A stretch of DNA of 53,636 nucleotides. Origin: Candidatus Cloacimonadota bacterium. GTDB taxonomy: Bacteria; Cloacimonadota; Cloacimonadia; Cloacimonadales; Cloacimonadaceae. The position numbers and the translations under genes are program-made. Within the stretch, counting starts at the first letter, position 1. Every line of letters begins with the position of its first letter. Positions 28,007-36,448 of this stretch are shown here, one piece after another. The stretch is from NCBI GenBank assembly GCA_030154085.1, contig JASKKR010000011.1:1-53636 (forward strand). The letters run 5' to 3'. Under the pieces are notes generated by a model that did not search any database, was not told where the DNA came from, and was given only the letters and a program-made list of their open reading frames with translations.

Positions 28007-28939
28007 CTAAAAGTACTTTTTCCGGATGAAGATTATGACCAATAAGACCGATACTAAGACTGATATTCCCATAATCACCCAAAAGGCATATGACTCTTCT
28101 TGCAATGGTAGCCTGACATTCATACCATAGATGCTGGCAATCAGGGTTGGTACGGACACAATGATGGTCACCGAAGTGAGAAATTTCATCACTACATTGA
28201 GATTGTTTGATATCACAGAAGCAAATGCATCCATCATCCCGCTGAGTATGCTACTATGGATGTTTGCCATCTCAATCGCCTGTTTATTTTCGATGATCAC
28301 GTCTTCGATGAGATCTTCCGCATCGGGATCATTCTGTAGCCAACGCGATCTTTGCATTCGTTCCAGAATGATCTCATTGCTCTTCAGCGAAGTATTAAAA
28401 TAGACCAAAGATTTTTCCATCGTCAAAAGCCGAATCAGTTCTTTATTCCGCATAGATTGATGCAATTCAGTCTCGATATTATTTGTCCGACGATTGATCT
28501 CTTTAAGAAACTTTAGATAGTAGATTGCCGTGCGCAGATTAATCTCCAAAATAAAGCTTTGCTGAGTGATCCGAAATGAACGGTGCTTGCCATCCAGATA
28601 TTGAGTAAGGATCTCATTTTCATAAAAAGACACCGTGATCACCTTCTCTGCCACCACGATGATCCCCAGCGGAGCGGTCGCAAAAGATACGCTCGCAGCT
28701 TTGTGGCGATAATAAAGTGGTACCCGCAAGATGATGAGCATGGCCTCATCTTCATATTCCATGCGCGAATTCTCGTCGGCATCTTGCAGATCGGTAATGA
28801 AATCTTCCGGGAGATCATAGCGGGTGAGGACATCATTGACCTCTTCCGCATCTGGGTTTTCCATGTGTACCCAGAACGAATCATCCCATCCCAGCGCTGG
28901 GATAAAACGATTGCCTGCCACTTTGTGATACAGGATCAT
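28007..28939 (-). CDS. corA: CorA family divalent metal (Mg/Co) transporter
   Basis: CorA forms a pentameric inner-membrane channel for Mg2+ and related ions. The 310 aa have the long N-terminal cytoplasmic funnel and willow helices (about 1-245). Two C-terminal membrane helices follow, with the selectivity motif YGMN after the first (about 265-270) and a Lys-rich end (IRKKYF). It is 9 bp after queD on the same strand. No M-box or other Mg-sensing leader is evident in the 90 bp upstream. Confidence 0.93.
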   Translation of the reverse strand: MILYHKVAGNRFIPALGWDDSFWVHMENPDAEEVNDVLTRYDLPEDFITDLQDADENSRMEYEDEAMLIILRVPLYYRHKAASVSFATAPLGIIVVAEKVITVSFYENEILTQYLDGKHRSFRITQQSFILEINLRTAIYYLKFLKEINRRTNNIETELHQSMRNKELIRLLTMEKSLVYFNTSLKSNEIILERMQRSRWLQNDPDAEDLIEDVIIENKQAIEMANIHSSILSGMMDAFASVISNNLNVVMKFLTSVTIIVSVPTLIASIYGMNVRLPLQEESYAFWVIMGISVLVSVLLVIIFIRKKYF

Positions 28940-29029
28940 CAGAGCCTCCCTTTATTTATTCTGATTACCAGTATTTGGGAAGGGCTCGATTATGGCAAGA
29001 AAAAACTGCTTTAGAGCCTTGCTCCGATT

Positions 29030-29653
29030 TTATGGAAAGTTTATCTCTATCTTTTTTACTTCCGGATACTTCTCTAAATGTTCCTTAATCTCTTCTTTGA
29101 TATTATCGCGCCATGTGTCAAATGACATCATATTGAGATCGATTACCACTTCACCATCGTTGTAGCCCACATATTTGACCATCTTTAGGCTCACAATATC
29201 CTCTCCCACTTGAGGGTAGATTATCTTCTTGAGCTCTTCCAGGATGGTCTCTTTGCTAAAGTTTGGCACTTTTTTAAGTCCATGGGCAATCTCATAATTG
29301 GAAATCGCACTCTGCAGGGTATCTGCTGCCAAGACAGAACAATGCACCTTCACTGGCGGCAAGCCTCCAAGCGCTTCCATGGCATCACGCCAAGTAATCT
29401 GTTTGGCGTCATCCAAACTCTTGCCTTTGGCAAGATCGGTGATAATCGAGGCAGTTGCTATGTTTGAAGCACAGCCATAGGATAGGAAGCTGACGTCTTC
29501 TATAACCTTGGTGTCCTCGTTTACTTTGAGATAGACAGTAACCTGATCGCCACAGGCAGGACTTCCTTCCGTAGCTGTGGCATCAGGGTTTTCCATCTTG
29601 CCCACATTGTGGGGGTGCATAAAGTGGTCTAAAACTTTCTGTGAGTATTGCAT
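29030..29653 (-). CDS. IscU-type Fe-S scaffold fused to a DUF59/FSCA-like domain
   Basis: Residues 1-125 are an IscU/NifU-N scaffold with its three cluster Cys (SPACGDQ, YGCASN, KVHCSVLAAD) and a conserved Asp in the first motif. Residues about 130-207 are not the CxxC NifU domain; ILEELKKIIYPQVGEDIVSL..VKYV followed by VVIDLNMMS and a final VKKIEI resembles the DUF59 (FSCA/MIP18/SufT) fold used in Fe-S carrier steps, though its usual Cys is not seen. The start abuts the iscS stop with no gap. Operon order is iscR-iscS-iscU. The fusion suggests assembly and delivery on one chain, which is inference. Confidence 0.85.
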   Translation of the reverse strand: MQYSQKVLDHFMHPHNVGKMENPDATATEGSPACGDQVTVYLKVNEDTKVIEDVSFLSYGCASNIATASIITDLAKGKSLDDAKQITWRDAMEALGGLPPVKVHCSVLAADTLQSAISNYEIAHGLKKVPNFSKETILEELKKIIYPQVGEDIVSLKMVKYVGYNDGEVVIDLNMMSFDTWRDNIKEEIKEHLEKYPEVKKIEINFP

Positions 29654-30844
29654 TTATTTCTCCTGATTTTTTAAAAAAGCAGTGTAAAGCGGGCTGCGCT
29701 GACGCAGCTCCTCTGTGATCTCCGCCAAACGGTCTACCACAGTGTCCAGCTCTTCCTTGGTGTTATAACGGGAAACGGTAAACTTAATTGATCCGTGAGA
29801 TTGAACATGGGTTTTACCGATCGCCATCAATACATAATTTGCCTTAAGCCCTTCAGAAGCACAAGCAGAGCCTGTCGCCACTGTGATCCCGTGCATATCC
29901 AGCATCATTGTGATCGCTTCACCTTCGATGTAGTCAATGGAAATGTTCACATTATGCGGAGCACGCCCCTCGCCCTCGGCGCCATTTAATTCTATATAAG
30001 GAATCTTTTCGTTTAATCTTTTAATCAAATAATCAGAGAGCTCACGCAGATTGCGTATCGTGCCATCCAAATCTGCAAAGTTAAGCTCCACTGCCTTGGC
30101 AAATCCGGCAATCAAGGCAATCGAAAGTCCACCCGTCTGCAAATTGTCCACCCGCTTGACTCCGTGGATCAATTGCGCTAACTTAGTACCTTTGCGCTGA
30201 TACAAAGCTCCGATCCCCTGGGGACCATGAATTTTGTGGGCTGAGATTGCCATGGTGTCTATGCCGTATTCATCTACATTCAGATGCATCTTGCCAAAAG
30301 CCTGCCCCGCATCCACATGAAAATAGATCTTGTTGGGCGCTTTGCTGAGAATCTCATGAATCTCTCGCAGTGGTTGGATGGTTCCCACCACATGATTTAC
30401 AGCAGTGGTCATAAAGAGAAATGTATCCGGCCGTATCTCGCGCTTGAGCTGTTCCAAATCTATCACTGCCTTGTCATCTGCAGACAGATAGGAAACTTCG
30501 AAACCCTGCTGTTCCAGCCACGCCGCATTAGTGAGCAAATCCGGATAATCCACCACTGAACAGATCACGTGCCCCTTTTTCACAGCATTGGCTATACCTT
30601 TGATAGCGATGTTATTTGCCAAAGTTCCACCGGAAGTAAAGTGAATCTCATCCGCCTTTGCACCTATAGCATTTGCCACAGTGCTCTGAAAGCCAGCAAG
30701 AACTTCACGAGTGCTCTCTCCGGTGCTGATAAAATTGCCAGGAAACCAAAATCTCTGACTAAAATACGGTTGCATGGCCTCAAATACTTCCGGTGCCACA
30801 GCACTGGTTACACAATTGTCTAAATAAATCATTCCAGGTTTCAT
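29654..30844 (-). CDS. iscS: cysteine desulfurase, NifS/IscS family
   Basis: This PLP enzyme takes sulfur from cysteine for Fe-S cluster assembly. The 396 aa have TSGGTLANNIAIKG, DAGQAFGK, the PLP lysine in ISAHKIHGPQGIGAL, the active Cys in ATGSACASEGLK, and SIKFTVSRYNT near the C-terminus. It overlaps the iscR stop by 4 bp and abuts the scaffold gene, indicating one transcript. NifS rather than IscS naming is equally defensible. Confidence 0.94.
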   Translation of the reverse strand: MKPGMIYLDNCVTSAVAPEVFEAMQPYFSQRFWFPGNFISTGESTREVLAGFQSTVANAIGAKADEIHFTSGGTLANNIAIKGIANAVKKGHVICSVVDYPDLLTNAAWLEQQGFEVSYLSADDKAVIDLEQLKREIRPDTFLFMTTAVNHVVGTIQPLREIHEILSKAPNKIYFHVDAGQAFGKMHLNVDEYGIDTMAISAHKIHGPQGIGALYQRKGTKLAQLIHGVKRVDNLQTGGLSIALIAGFAKAVELNFADLDGTIRNLRELSDYLIKRLNEKIPYIELNGAEGEGRAPHNVNISIDYIEGEAITMMLDMHGITVATGSACASEGLKANYVLMAIGKTHVQSHGSIKFTVSRYNTKEELDTVVDRLAEITEELRQRSPLYTAFLKNQEK

Positions 30845-31251
30845 ATATCCTTACCTTCCCAAATACTTTTTATATCACTGAGTGAATATGACTTAAATAT
30901 TTCAGTCATTTCGCTTTCCAAACGGTTAAAAAACGGCGATAGAGTGCACCCTTTACCAAAACAGAACTGACCATCACGCTGCGCACAAGAGGCTGAAAAT
31001 GAATCGTCTTGTACAGCCTGCAAAACATCCAAAAAGTTTATCTCATCCGCAGGCCTACTTAGCTCATAGCCACCTGTGCTGCCGGGATTGCTGCGCACCA
31101 AATTGGCAGACTTTAGCAGCGATAAAAGATGCTCAATATATTTCTTGGGCAACCTCTGCGCTTCGCTGATCTTCTGGGCTGAAACATGACCCTTGTCCGC
31201 TATCTCCAATAGAGAGCGTAAGGCATATTCCGTCTTTGTGTTTACTGCCAT
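30841..31251 (-). CDS. Rrf2-family transcriptional regulator, IscR-like
   Basis: The 136 aa have an N-terminal winged helix (TEYALRSLLEIADKGHVSA, with LPKKYIEHLLSLLKSANLV and GSTGGYELSRP) and three Cys (C-x7-C-x4-C around SCAQRDGQFCFGKGC) suited to a [2Fe-2S] cluster. The Cys spacing differs from E. coli IscR (C-x5-C-x5-C). Placed first in the iscS-iscU operon, it likely represses that operon according to Fe-S status. Promoter elements lie at 31333-31360. Confidence 0.92.
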   Translation of the reverse strand: MAVNTKTEYALRSLLEIADKGHVSAQKISEAQRLPKKYIEHLLSLLKSANLVRSNPGSTGGYELSRPADEINFLDVLQAVQDDSFSASCAQRDGQFCFGKGCTLSPFFNRLESEMTEIFKSYSLSDIKSIWEGKDI

Positions 31252-31332
31252 CTTATCTCCTTGTCTCTTGAGTTCCCACAGTTACATTTTCAATCAATGT
31301 ATTGACTGCCTGTAGGAACAATTCCAAATAAC

Positions 31333-31360
31333 ATACTAACTCACTATGCTATTCTGTCAA
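31333..31360 (-). promoter_or_regulatory. probable promoter of the iscR operon
   Basis: On the minus strand TTGACA (31360-31355) is followed after 16 bases by TAGTAT (31338-31333), four of six matches to the -10 box. It is about 80 bp before the iscR start. I could not identify a convincing IscR operator. Confidence 0.6.
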
Positions 31361-31572
31361 GCACAATTTTGGCTTTTGATTGCAATATCAAATATAAAGA
31401 GTCGCCCATATTTGCGCTTGGGAATCACTTGTGCAAATAGAAATAATGGTATCAATATCAATTAAAACCCTCACTAAAAACTTTTCAGCACTTTTTGGAT
31501 TTATAAGCCCTCAAATCAGTAGCATATTTGACTTTGGTCATTGCATTGCAAAGATCATTCATTATAGATTCG

Positions 31573-31672
31573 TAAATGCTTGCAAAAGATGGGCTCTTGC
31601 TGTCTCCCCCGTTTCTCCCCCATTTGAGAAGTGAGCAAGAAACGGGAAAATAAGGAGTTACAGCTTTGTGAA
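31573..31672 (+). repeat. 100-bp dispersed repeat, copy B
   Basis: Same boundaries as copy A (TAAATGCTTG to CTTTGTGAA) and the same orientation relative to the window. The central stem is CCCGTTTCT (31608-31616) with AGAAACGGG (31638-31646), 9 bp, because the left arm carries CCC where copy A has TTG. It lies in the intergenic region between iscR and fhs. Confidence 0.85.
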
Positions 31673-31842
31673 GGATATCCTCGGGGTAGTTAGAAGGGAA
31701 AGAAAGTTTACGCTTTCCGCCCTCAGATTTACGATAATTTATCACCTTTTTGGCATTGCAGAGCAATCCCGTGAAGGATTACTGGCTGGTGTCCCAGCGT
31801 AATTGTGCAGCCATAAAGTAGGGGTATCAAAGACGGGGGTCC

Positions 31843-31871
31843 CCCGCGGGAATTAAGAGCATTCCCGCGGG
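31843..31871 (-). terminator. hairpin downstream of fhs, probable terminator
   Basis: CCCGCGGGAAT (31843-31853) and ATTCCCGCGGG (31861-31871) form a perfect 11-bp stem with a 7-nt loop, 9 bp after the fhs stop. On the minus strand it is followed by a second G5/C5 palindrome and only a short T3, so it is not a textbook terminator. Position and stability suggest it ends fhs transcription or protects the 3' end. Confidence 0.55.
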
Positions 31872-31880
31872 AAGATCCAT

Positions 31881-33551
31881 TTAGAATAAGCCTGTAATGC
31901 TGCCATCGGGAGCCACATCTATAGAGAGCGCACTTGGTGTTTTGGGCAGACCTGGCATGCGCATGATATCTCCAGTGATGGGTACCAGAAAACCTGCCCC
32001 ACTGGAGATGATGATCTCACGGACAGTGACCAGAAAGTCCTTTGGTCTGCCGATGAGATCTGGGTTATCCGAAAGGGATTTTTGGGTTTTTGCAATACAA
32101 ATAGGTAGTTTGTCAAACCCATATTTATTGATTTTTTTAAGATCGGCTTTAGCTTTGAGAGTATAATCCACAGCTTGAGCACCATAGATCTCAGATGCCA
32201 CAGTGAAGATTTTATCTTCTACCGGGCTATTCCAATCGTAGAGAGCGTGGTTTTTGCAGCGGTCTGCATCCACCATATCAGCGACTTTTTCTGCCAGTTC
32301 GAGCCCACCTTCGCTTCCTTTGGAGTGATATTCGACGATGCTCGCCTGAAAGCCGGATTGGATCACAAAGTCCTTCACTATCTTAAGCTCTTCTTCCGTA
32401 TCACTGCTGAAGCGATTTATCGCTACGATGAATTTCATGCCGAATTTATTGATATTTTCTAAGTGCTTTGCCAGATTGTCGAGTCCTTTGGTCACAGCTT
32501 CAGGATTGGGCTCATTGATATCTTTGATCTTCACTCCTCCATGTACTTTCAGTGCCCTTACTGTAGCCACGAGAATTACGGCATTGGCACAGAAATCGCC
32601 ATATTGGCAAACCAGATCAAAGAATTTTTCGGCTCCCAGATCAAAACCAAAGCCAGCCTCGGTGACTACATAGTCGCTGAGACGCATGGCTGTCTTGGTG
32701 GCAATGATGCTATTTGCACCTTGCGCAATATTAGCAAAGGGTCCACCATGTACGAAAGCAGGGGTGTTTTCCGTAGTTTGCACAAGATTCGGTTTAAGAG
32801 CTTCTTTGAGCAGTGCGGCAATCGCACCTTCAAAGCCCAATTGGCTCACTTTCACGGGCTCACCCTTGAAGGAAAAGCCCACAGTGATATTACCAATGCG
32901 CTCTTTTAGCTCATCCATATTGTTGGAAAGGCAAAGAATTGCCATTATCTCACTGGCTGGAGTGATATCAAATCCATCTTCACGTGGGTAGCCTTGTGTG
33001 CGCCCCCCCAGACCGATGACGATATCGCGGAGCATACGGTCGTTGACATCAAGCACACGTTTCCACGTGATTCTTCTGGGATCAAGCCCAAGCTCATTGC
33101 CGTGATAAATATAGTTATCGACTAAGGCAGCGAGGGTATTGTTGGCACTTGTAACAGCGTGAAAATCTCCTGTGAAATGTAGATTGATGTCCTCCATGGG
33201 AAGCACCTGAGACCAGCCCCCGCCAGCTGCACCACCTTTGATGCCAAAGACCGGTCCCAAAGAAGGCTCACGCAAAGCGACAATGGACTTTTTCCCGATT
33301 CTGTTTAGGGCTTGGGAAAGACCAATAGACACAGTTGTCTTGCCTTCTCCGGCAGGAGTTGGTGTAATTGCCGATACCAGAATCAGTTTCCCGGTGGGGT
33401 TGTTTTCATTTGCAAAGAGAGCAGAATAGCGTACTTTTGCTTTGTAATCACCATAGTGGTCTATATCTTGCGGAGTGAGACCTATGGTTTTTGCTATATC
33501 ATCGATGTGTTTCAACTTCGTAAGGTGTGCAATTTCCAGATCAGAAAGCAT
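31881..33551 (-). CDS. fhs: formate-tetrahydrofolate ligase
   Basis: Fhs makes 10-formyl-THF from formate, THF and ATP, feeding purine synthesis or running in reverse in amino-acid fermenters. The 556 aa match family length. Motifs are ITPTPAGEGKTTVSIGLSQAL (P-loop-like), LREPSLGPVFGIKGGAAGGG, HFTGDFHAVTSANN, PFANIAQGANS and a conserved C-terminus with ITGDIMRMPGLPK. AGGAGG lies about 5 bases before the ATG. It appears monocistronic. No folD or other Wood-Ljungdahl genes are in the window. Confidence 0.97.
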   Translation of the reverse strand: MLSDLEIAHLTKLKHIDDIAKTIGLTPQDIDHYGDYKAKVRYSALFANENNPTGKLILVSAITPTPAGEGKTTVSIGLSQALNRIGKKSIVALREPSLGPVFGIKGGAAGGGWSQVLPMEDINLHFTGDFHAVTSANNTLAALVDNYIYHGNELGLDPRRITWKRVLDVNDRMLRDIVIGLGGRTQGYPREDGFDITPASEIMAILCLSNNMDELKERIGNITVGFSFKGEPVKVSQLGFEGAIAALLKEALKPNLVQTTENTPAFVHGGPFANIAQGANSIIATKTAMRLSDYVVTEAGFGFDLGAEKFFDLVCQYGDFCANAVILVATVRALKVHGGVKIKDINEPNPEAVTKGLDNLAKHLENINKFGMKFIVAINRFSSDTEEELKIVKDFVIQSGFQASIVEYHSKGSEGGLELAEKVADMVDADRCKNHALYDWNSPVEDKIFTVASEIYGAQAVDYTLKAKADLKKINKYGFDKLPICIAKTQKSLSDNPDLIGRPKDFLVTVREIIISSGAGFLVPITGDIMRMPGLPKTPSALSIDVAPDGSITGLF

Positions 33552-33939
33552 GTTTGCCTCCTAGGCATTAATATTTGTACTATTACTATCAAGTTAATCG
33601 GAACTGCTCGCTTTGCAAATGCTGAAACCATAAAGGTTCCATGCCAAAAGACCTCAGAATCATCATGCTGTGAAATAGATATCATGCTTTATAGCAGGTG
33701 GATAGGCATAGGGGCATCCGCATAGAGCCTTGGGAGCCGATATTTGGTTTCATTATTCAATTTCAGGATGGGCACTGGCGTCTTTCCATTAGGATAATAT
33801 TCAAATAGCCTCATCCGGACTGTTAGCATTTACATATGTTTTTCTAAAAGTCAAAAAGCGACTTGACACAATATGGGCTTGAGTATATAAAGCATAAAAA
33901 TTAGAAGCCAAGTCTATCCGGCGGCGAAACGAGGTACAA
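33552..33939. other. 388-bp gene-free stretch between divergent fhs and the sensor kinase
   Basis: Apart from the kinase promoter at 33863-33891, I see no gene, strong hairpin or repeat. The fhs promoter must lie here too, but I could not pick a -35/-10 pair with confidence. Confidence 0.5.
33863..33891 (+). promoter_or_regulatory. strong sigma-70 promoter of the sensor kinase gene
   Basis: TTGACA (33863-33868), a 17-base spacer and TATAAA (33886-33891) make 11 of 12 matches to the consensus. It is 48 bp before the kinase ATG at 33940, giving a 5' leader of about 40 nt with GAGG before the start. Confidence 0.85.
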
Positions 33940-36156
33940 ATGATCTTAGAAACATTTATTAATCTCATCTATAATGCTGCTTTACTGCTTTCTTTAGCAG
34001 TGGTCTATGATCTCATCGCATATGAGGAATCCAAGATCAATGTATTTACCAAGATTTACACCGGGCTCATCATTGGAGTGATTGCCTTGGGGATCATGAT
34101 CAATCCTTGGACGATAGAGGAAGGCATTGTAGTTGATTCCCGGATTATTCTTTTTAGCTTAGGCGCATTGTTTTTTGGTCCTTTACCGGCTGTGGTTAGT
34201 ACTATGCCGGGTATCTTGTATCGCATTTTAATGGGAGGAGCAGGCGTATATACCGGCATAAGCACCATCATCACCTCGGTCTTGTGGGGACTATTGTGGC
34301 GACATCTACATGCCAAGAGCAAAAAAAGCTATAATTTTAAAGAATTATATGCGCTGGGATTTGTGAATTCAGTCTCCATGATCTTGCTAATGTTGCTATT
34401 ACCTGCGGAAAGTATCTGGCATGTTATCCGCGTGATATTCTTACCAGTAATCGTACTTTTCCCCTTGGCAACCGTCGTCTTGGGCATGATATTGGTTCGC
34501 CGATTTGAGAGGCAGAAAGAAAAGAAAGCCTTGCGGATCAGTGAAAAGAAATACCGCCAGCTTTCTGAAACCACAAATGACATGATCATCCTCCACGATA
34601 CTTCTGGCAAGATCCATTATGCCAATCGGATGGCACTTGACTTCTTTGGCATAGAATCCCTTGAGGTAGCAAACGTCAGCATCTACCAATATATCCAACC
34701 CGCGGATATCGAGATCGCAAAAAGTTATGCTAAAGAGATTTTAGAAGGCTATCAGGGTCTAAAGATATACACTTTGCACGCCATGGATTTTCAGGGACGA
34801 CAAAGGCTGTTGGAAATAAGTAGCTCTGCCCTGGAAGATGAACAAGGCAAGCTTTTATTGGCAGCTATTCGCGATGTGACAGATCGCATCCGTACTCAGC
34901 AACAGAAAGATAGCTATGCAAATAGACTTGAGATCCTGCACGAATTAGATAGCATCGTTTTGGAAACGCAATCCTTTGCCAAAGTCTGTAGTGCAGCTGT
35001 CGTAAAGCTTAAGAGACTGATTCCCTTTGAATTCCTGACTGCCATCGAAATCAAGGACAGAAAACTGCATATAGTAGCCATGCATAAACCCGAAGAAAGA
35101 TATAGATATTTGTCTGCCAACAGTACATATCCTTGCGATGATAGCTTTAACCTTGATCTTCTTCGCAAACGAAGCTTTGTGATCTCTGATACCTCAAACA
35201 TCAAAGATGAACCAGGTAAACCCATCAGAGCTGCTTTGATCCAAGATGGTATCCGTTCCTTTATGTATAGCAGTCTGATCATCCAGAATGAATTGGTGGG
35301 CTACCTCTGCTTTGGATCACGGGAAGTAAATGGCTTTAGTCTGGAACACATAGAGATAGCGCGTGAATTTGCCAATCAATTGGCAATAGTCATGCATCAT
35401 TTGGAATTGATCCAAAAGATCAAGGATCACGCCTCCGAGATGGAAAGACAGGTATTGGATCGCACTCGACAGCTGAGTGAAGCAAATCAAGAGCTCGAAG
35501 CCTTCTCCTATTCGGTGGCACACGATCTAATAGCCCCACTGAAGATCATCTCAGGCTTCTGCGAAGTATTGCGTGATGACTTTGGCCCAAGCTTGAAGCA
35601 GGACGCTATCGACATACTAAAAACTATTGAACATACAGCGAAACGGATGGATGATCTTATTAAGGATCTGTTGGAGCTTTCACGGATGAATCGAGAAGAA
35701 CTGCATAAGACAGAGATAGATACTGCCAAGATCGTCAAAGAAGTAATCTCGACAGTAGTTCCCAAGGATACCTTTGAGCTGGAAATCTCCGAGCTCCCTC
35801 CATGTTATGGGGATGAGACTCTCATCACTCAAGTATGGCAAAACCTAATCGATAATGCAGTTAAATTTACCCTGCCAGCATCAAAACGGAAGATTCACAT
35901 CGGATCTGAAATCCAAGCAAATTCGATCCACTATTATATCAAGGATAGTGGCATCGGCTTTGATCCCACCCAGGCAAAGGCTATCTTTGCACCATTCCAA
36001 AGACTGCACGGTAAGGATAAATTTGAAGGCTCCGGAATCGGATTGGCTTTGGTGAAGAAAGCAATTCAACGACACGGTGGAGACATTTGGGCGGAAAGTG
36101 AACCAGGCATAGGTAGCACTTTTAGCTTTTCCCTGCCGTTAATGGAGCAGAACTGA
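33940..36156 (+). CDS. membrane sensor histidine kinase with LytS-like 5TM, PAS and GAF domains
   Basis: The 738 aa start with an N-terminal membrane region (about 1-185) of the 5TMR-LYT type, with INPWTIEEGIVVDSR and GPLPAVVSTMPGILYRILMG. A PAS domain (about 200-320) and a GAF domain (about 335-490) follow. A HisKA domain has its phosphoacceptor in SYSVAHDL, His528, and the HATPase domain (about 625-735) shows QNLIDNAVKF, DSGIGFDP and GSGIGLALVKKA. The SYSVAHDL box is typical of phytochrome-like/PAS-linked kinases. No response regulator gene is adjacent, so its partner is elsewhere. A near-consensus promoter precedes it, and the DUF3795 gene follows after 1 bp. Confidence 0.92.
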   Translation: MILETFINLIYNAALLLSLAVVYDLIAYEESKINVFTKIYTGLIIGVIALGIMINPWTIEEGIVVDSRIILFSLGALFFGPLPAVVSTMPGILYRILMGGAGVYTGISTIITSVLWGLLWRHLHAKSKKSYNFKELYALGFVNSVSMILLMLLLPAESIWHVIRVIFLPVIVLFPLATVVLGMILVRRFERQKEKKALRISEKKYRQLSETTNDMIILHDTSGKIHYANRMALDFFGIESLEVANVSIYQYIQPADIEIAKSYAKEILEGYQGLKIYTLHAMDFQGRQRLLEISSSALEDEQGKLLLAAIRDVTDRIRTQQQKDSYANRLEILHELDSIVLETQSFAKVCSAAVVKLKRLIPFEFLTAIEIKDRKLHIVAMHKPEERYRYLSANSTYPCDDSFNLDLLRKRSFVISDTSNIKDEPGKPIRAALIQDGIRSFMYSSLIIQNELVGYLCFGSREVNGFSLEHIEIAREFANQLAIVMHHLELIQKIKDHASEMERQVLDRTRQLSEANQELEAFSYSVAHDLIAPLKIISGFCEVLRDDFGPSLKQDAIDILKTIEHTAKRMDDLIKDLLELSRMNREELHKTEIDTAKIVKEVISTVVPKDTFELEISELPPCYGDETLITQVWQNLIDNAVKFTLPASKRKIHIGSEIQANSIHYYIKDSGIGFDPTQAKAIFAPFQRLHGKDKFEGSGIGLALVKKAIQRHGGDIWAESEPGIGSTFSFSLPLMEQN

Positions 36157-36157
36157 G

Positions 36158-36448
36158 ATGAAACGACAAAGCATATGCGGTGTGATCTGTGCGACAGATT
36201 GTAAGGCTTATCAGGTAGAATGTGACGGTTGCAATGAATTGGAGGGGAGAGTGTCTTGGGCAGTATATTATGATCAAACACACTGCCCAATCTACATCTG
36301 TGCGCGAGAGAAGGGCATCTCCAGCTGCGCCTATTGCGGTCAAGCTCCTTGCCAGCTTTGGCTTGATACCAGAGATCCTTCTGCCAGCGATGAGGATTTT
36401 GAGCGCGATATCTTGAATCGTCTCAAAAACCTAAGCACTATATCTTAA
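36158..36448 (+). CDS. DUF3795 cysteine-rich protein
   Basis: The 96 aa carry the DUF3795 pattern: CGVICATDCKAY, CDGC, CPIYICAREKG, then CAYCGQAPC. About ten Cys suggest metal or cluster binding; function is unknown for the family. It starts 1 bp after the kinase stop, so it is probably co-transcribed and could modulate redox or metal signalling of the kinase (inference). Its last 11 bp overlap the convergent tldD 3' end. Confidence 0.85.
   Translation: MKRQSICGVICATDCKAYQVECDGCNELEGRVSWAVYYDQTHCPIYICAREKGISSCAYCGQAPCQLWLDTRDPSASDEDFERDILNRLKNLSTIS

Larger units (their letters stand above)
31252..31880. other. 629-bp gene-free stretch between iscR and fhs
   Basis: It contains the iscR promoter, copy B of the 100-bp repeat (31573-31672) and a strong GC hairpin near the fhs stop (31843-31871). 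Short open frames at 31431-31634 and 31485-31766 overlap the repeat and show no ribosome site or motif. The span 31680-31830 shows nothing I recognise. Confidence 0.6.

Noticed and set aside
31669-31803. Possible small protein starting at a GTG at the right end of repeat copy B (AAGGAG upstream)
   Set aside because: The same GTG in copies A and C leads to unrelated or immediately stopped frames, so the repeat is not a conserved start of a gene.
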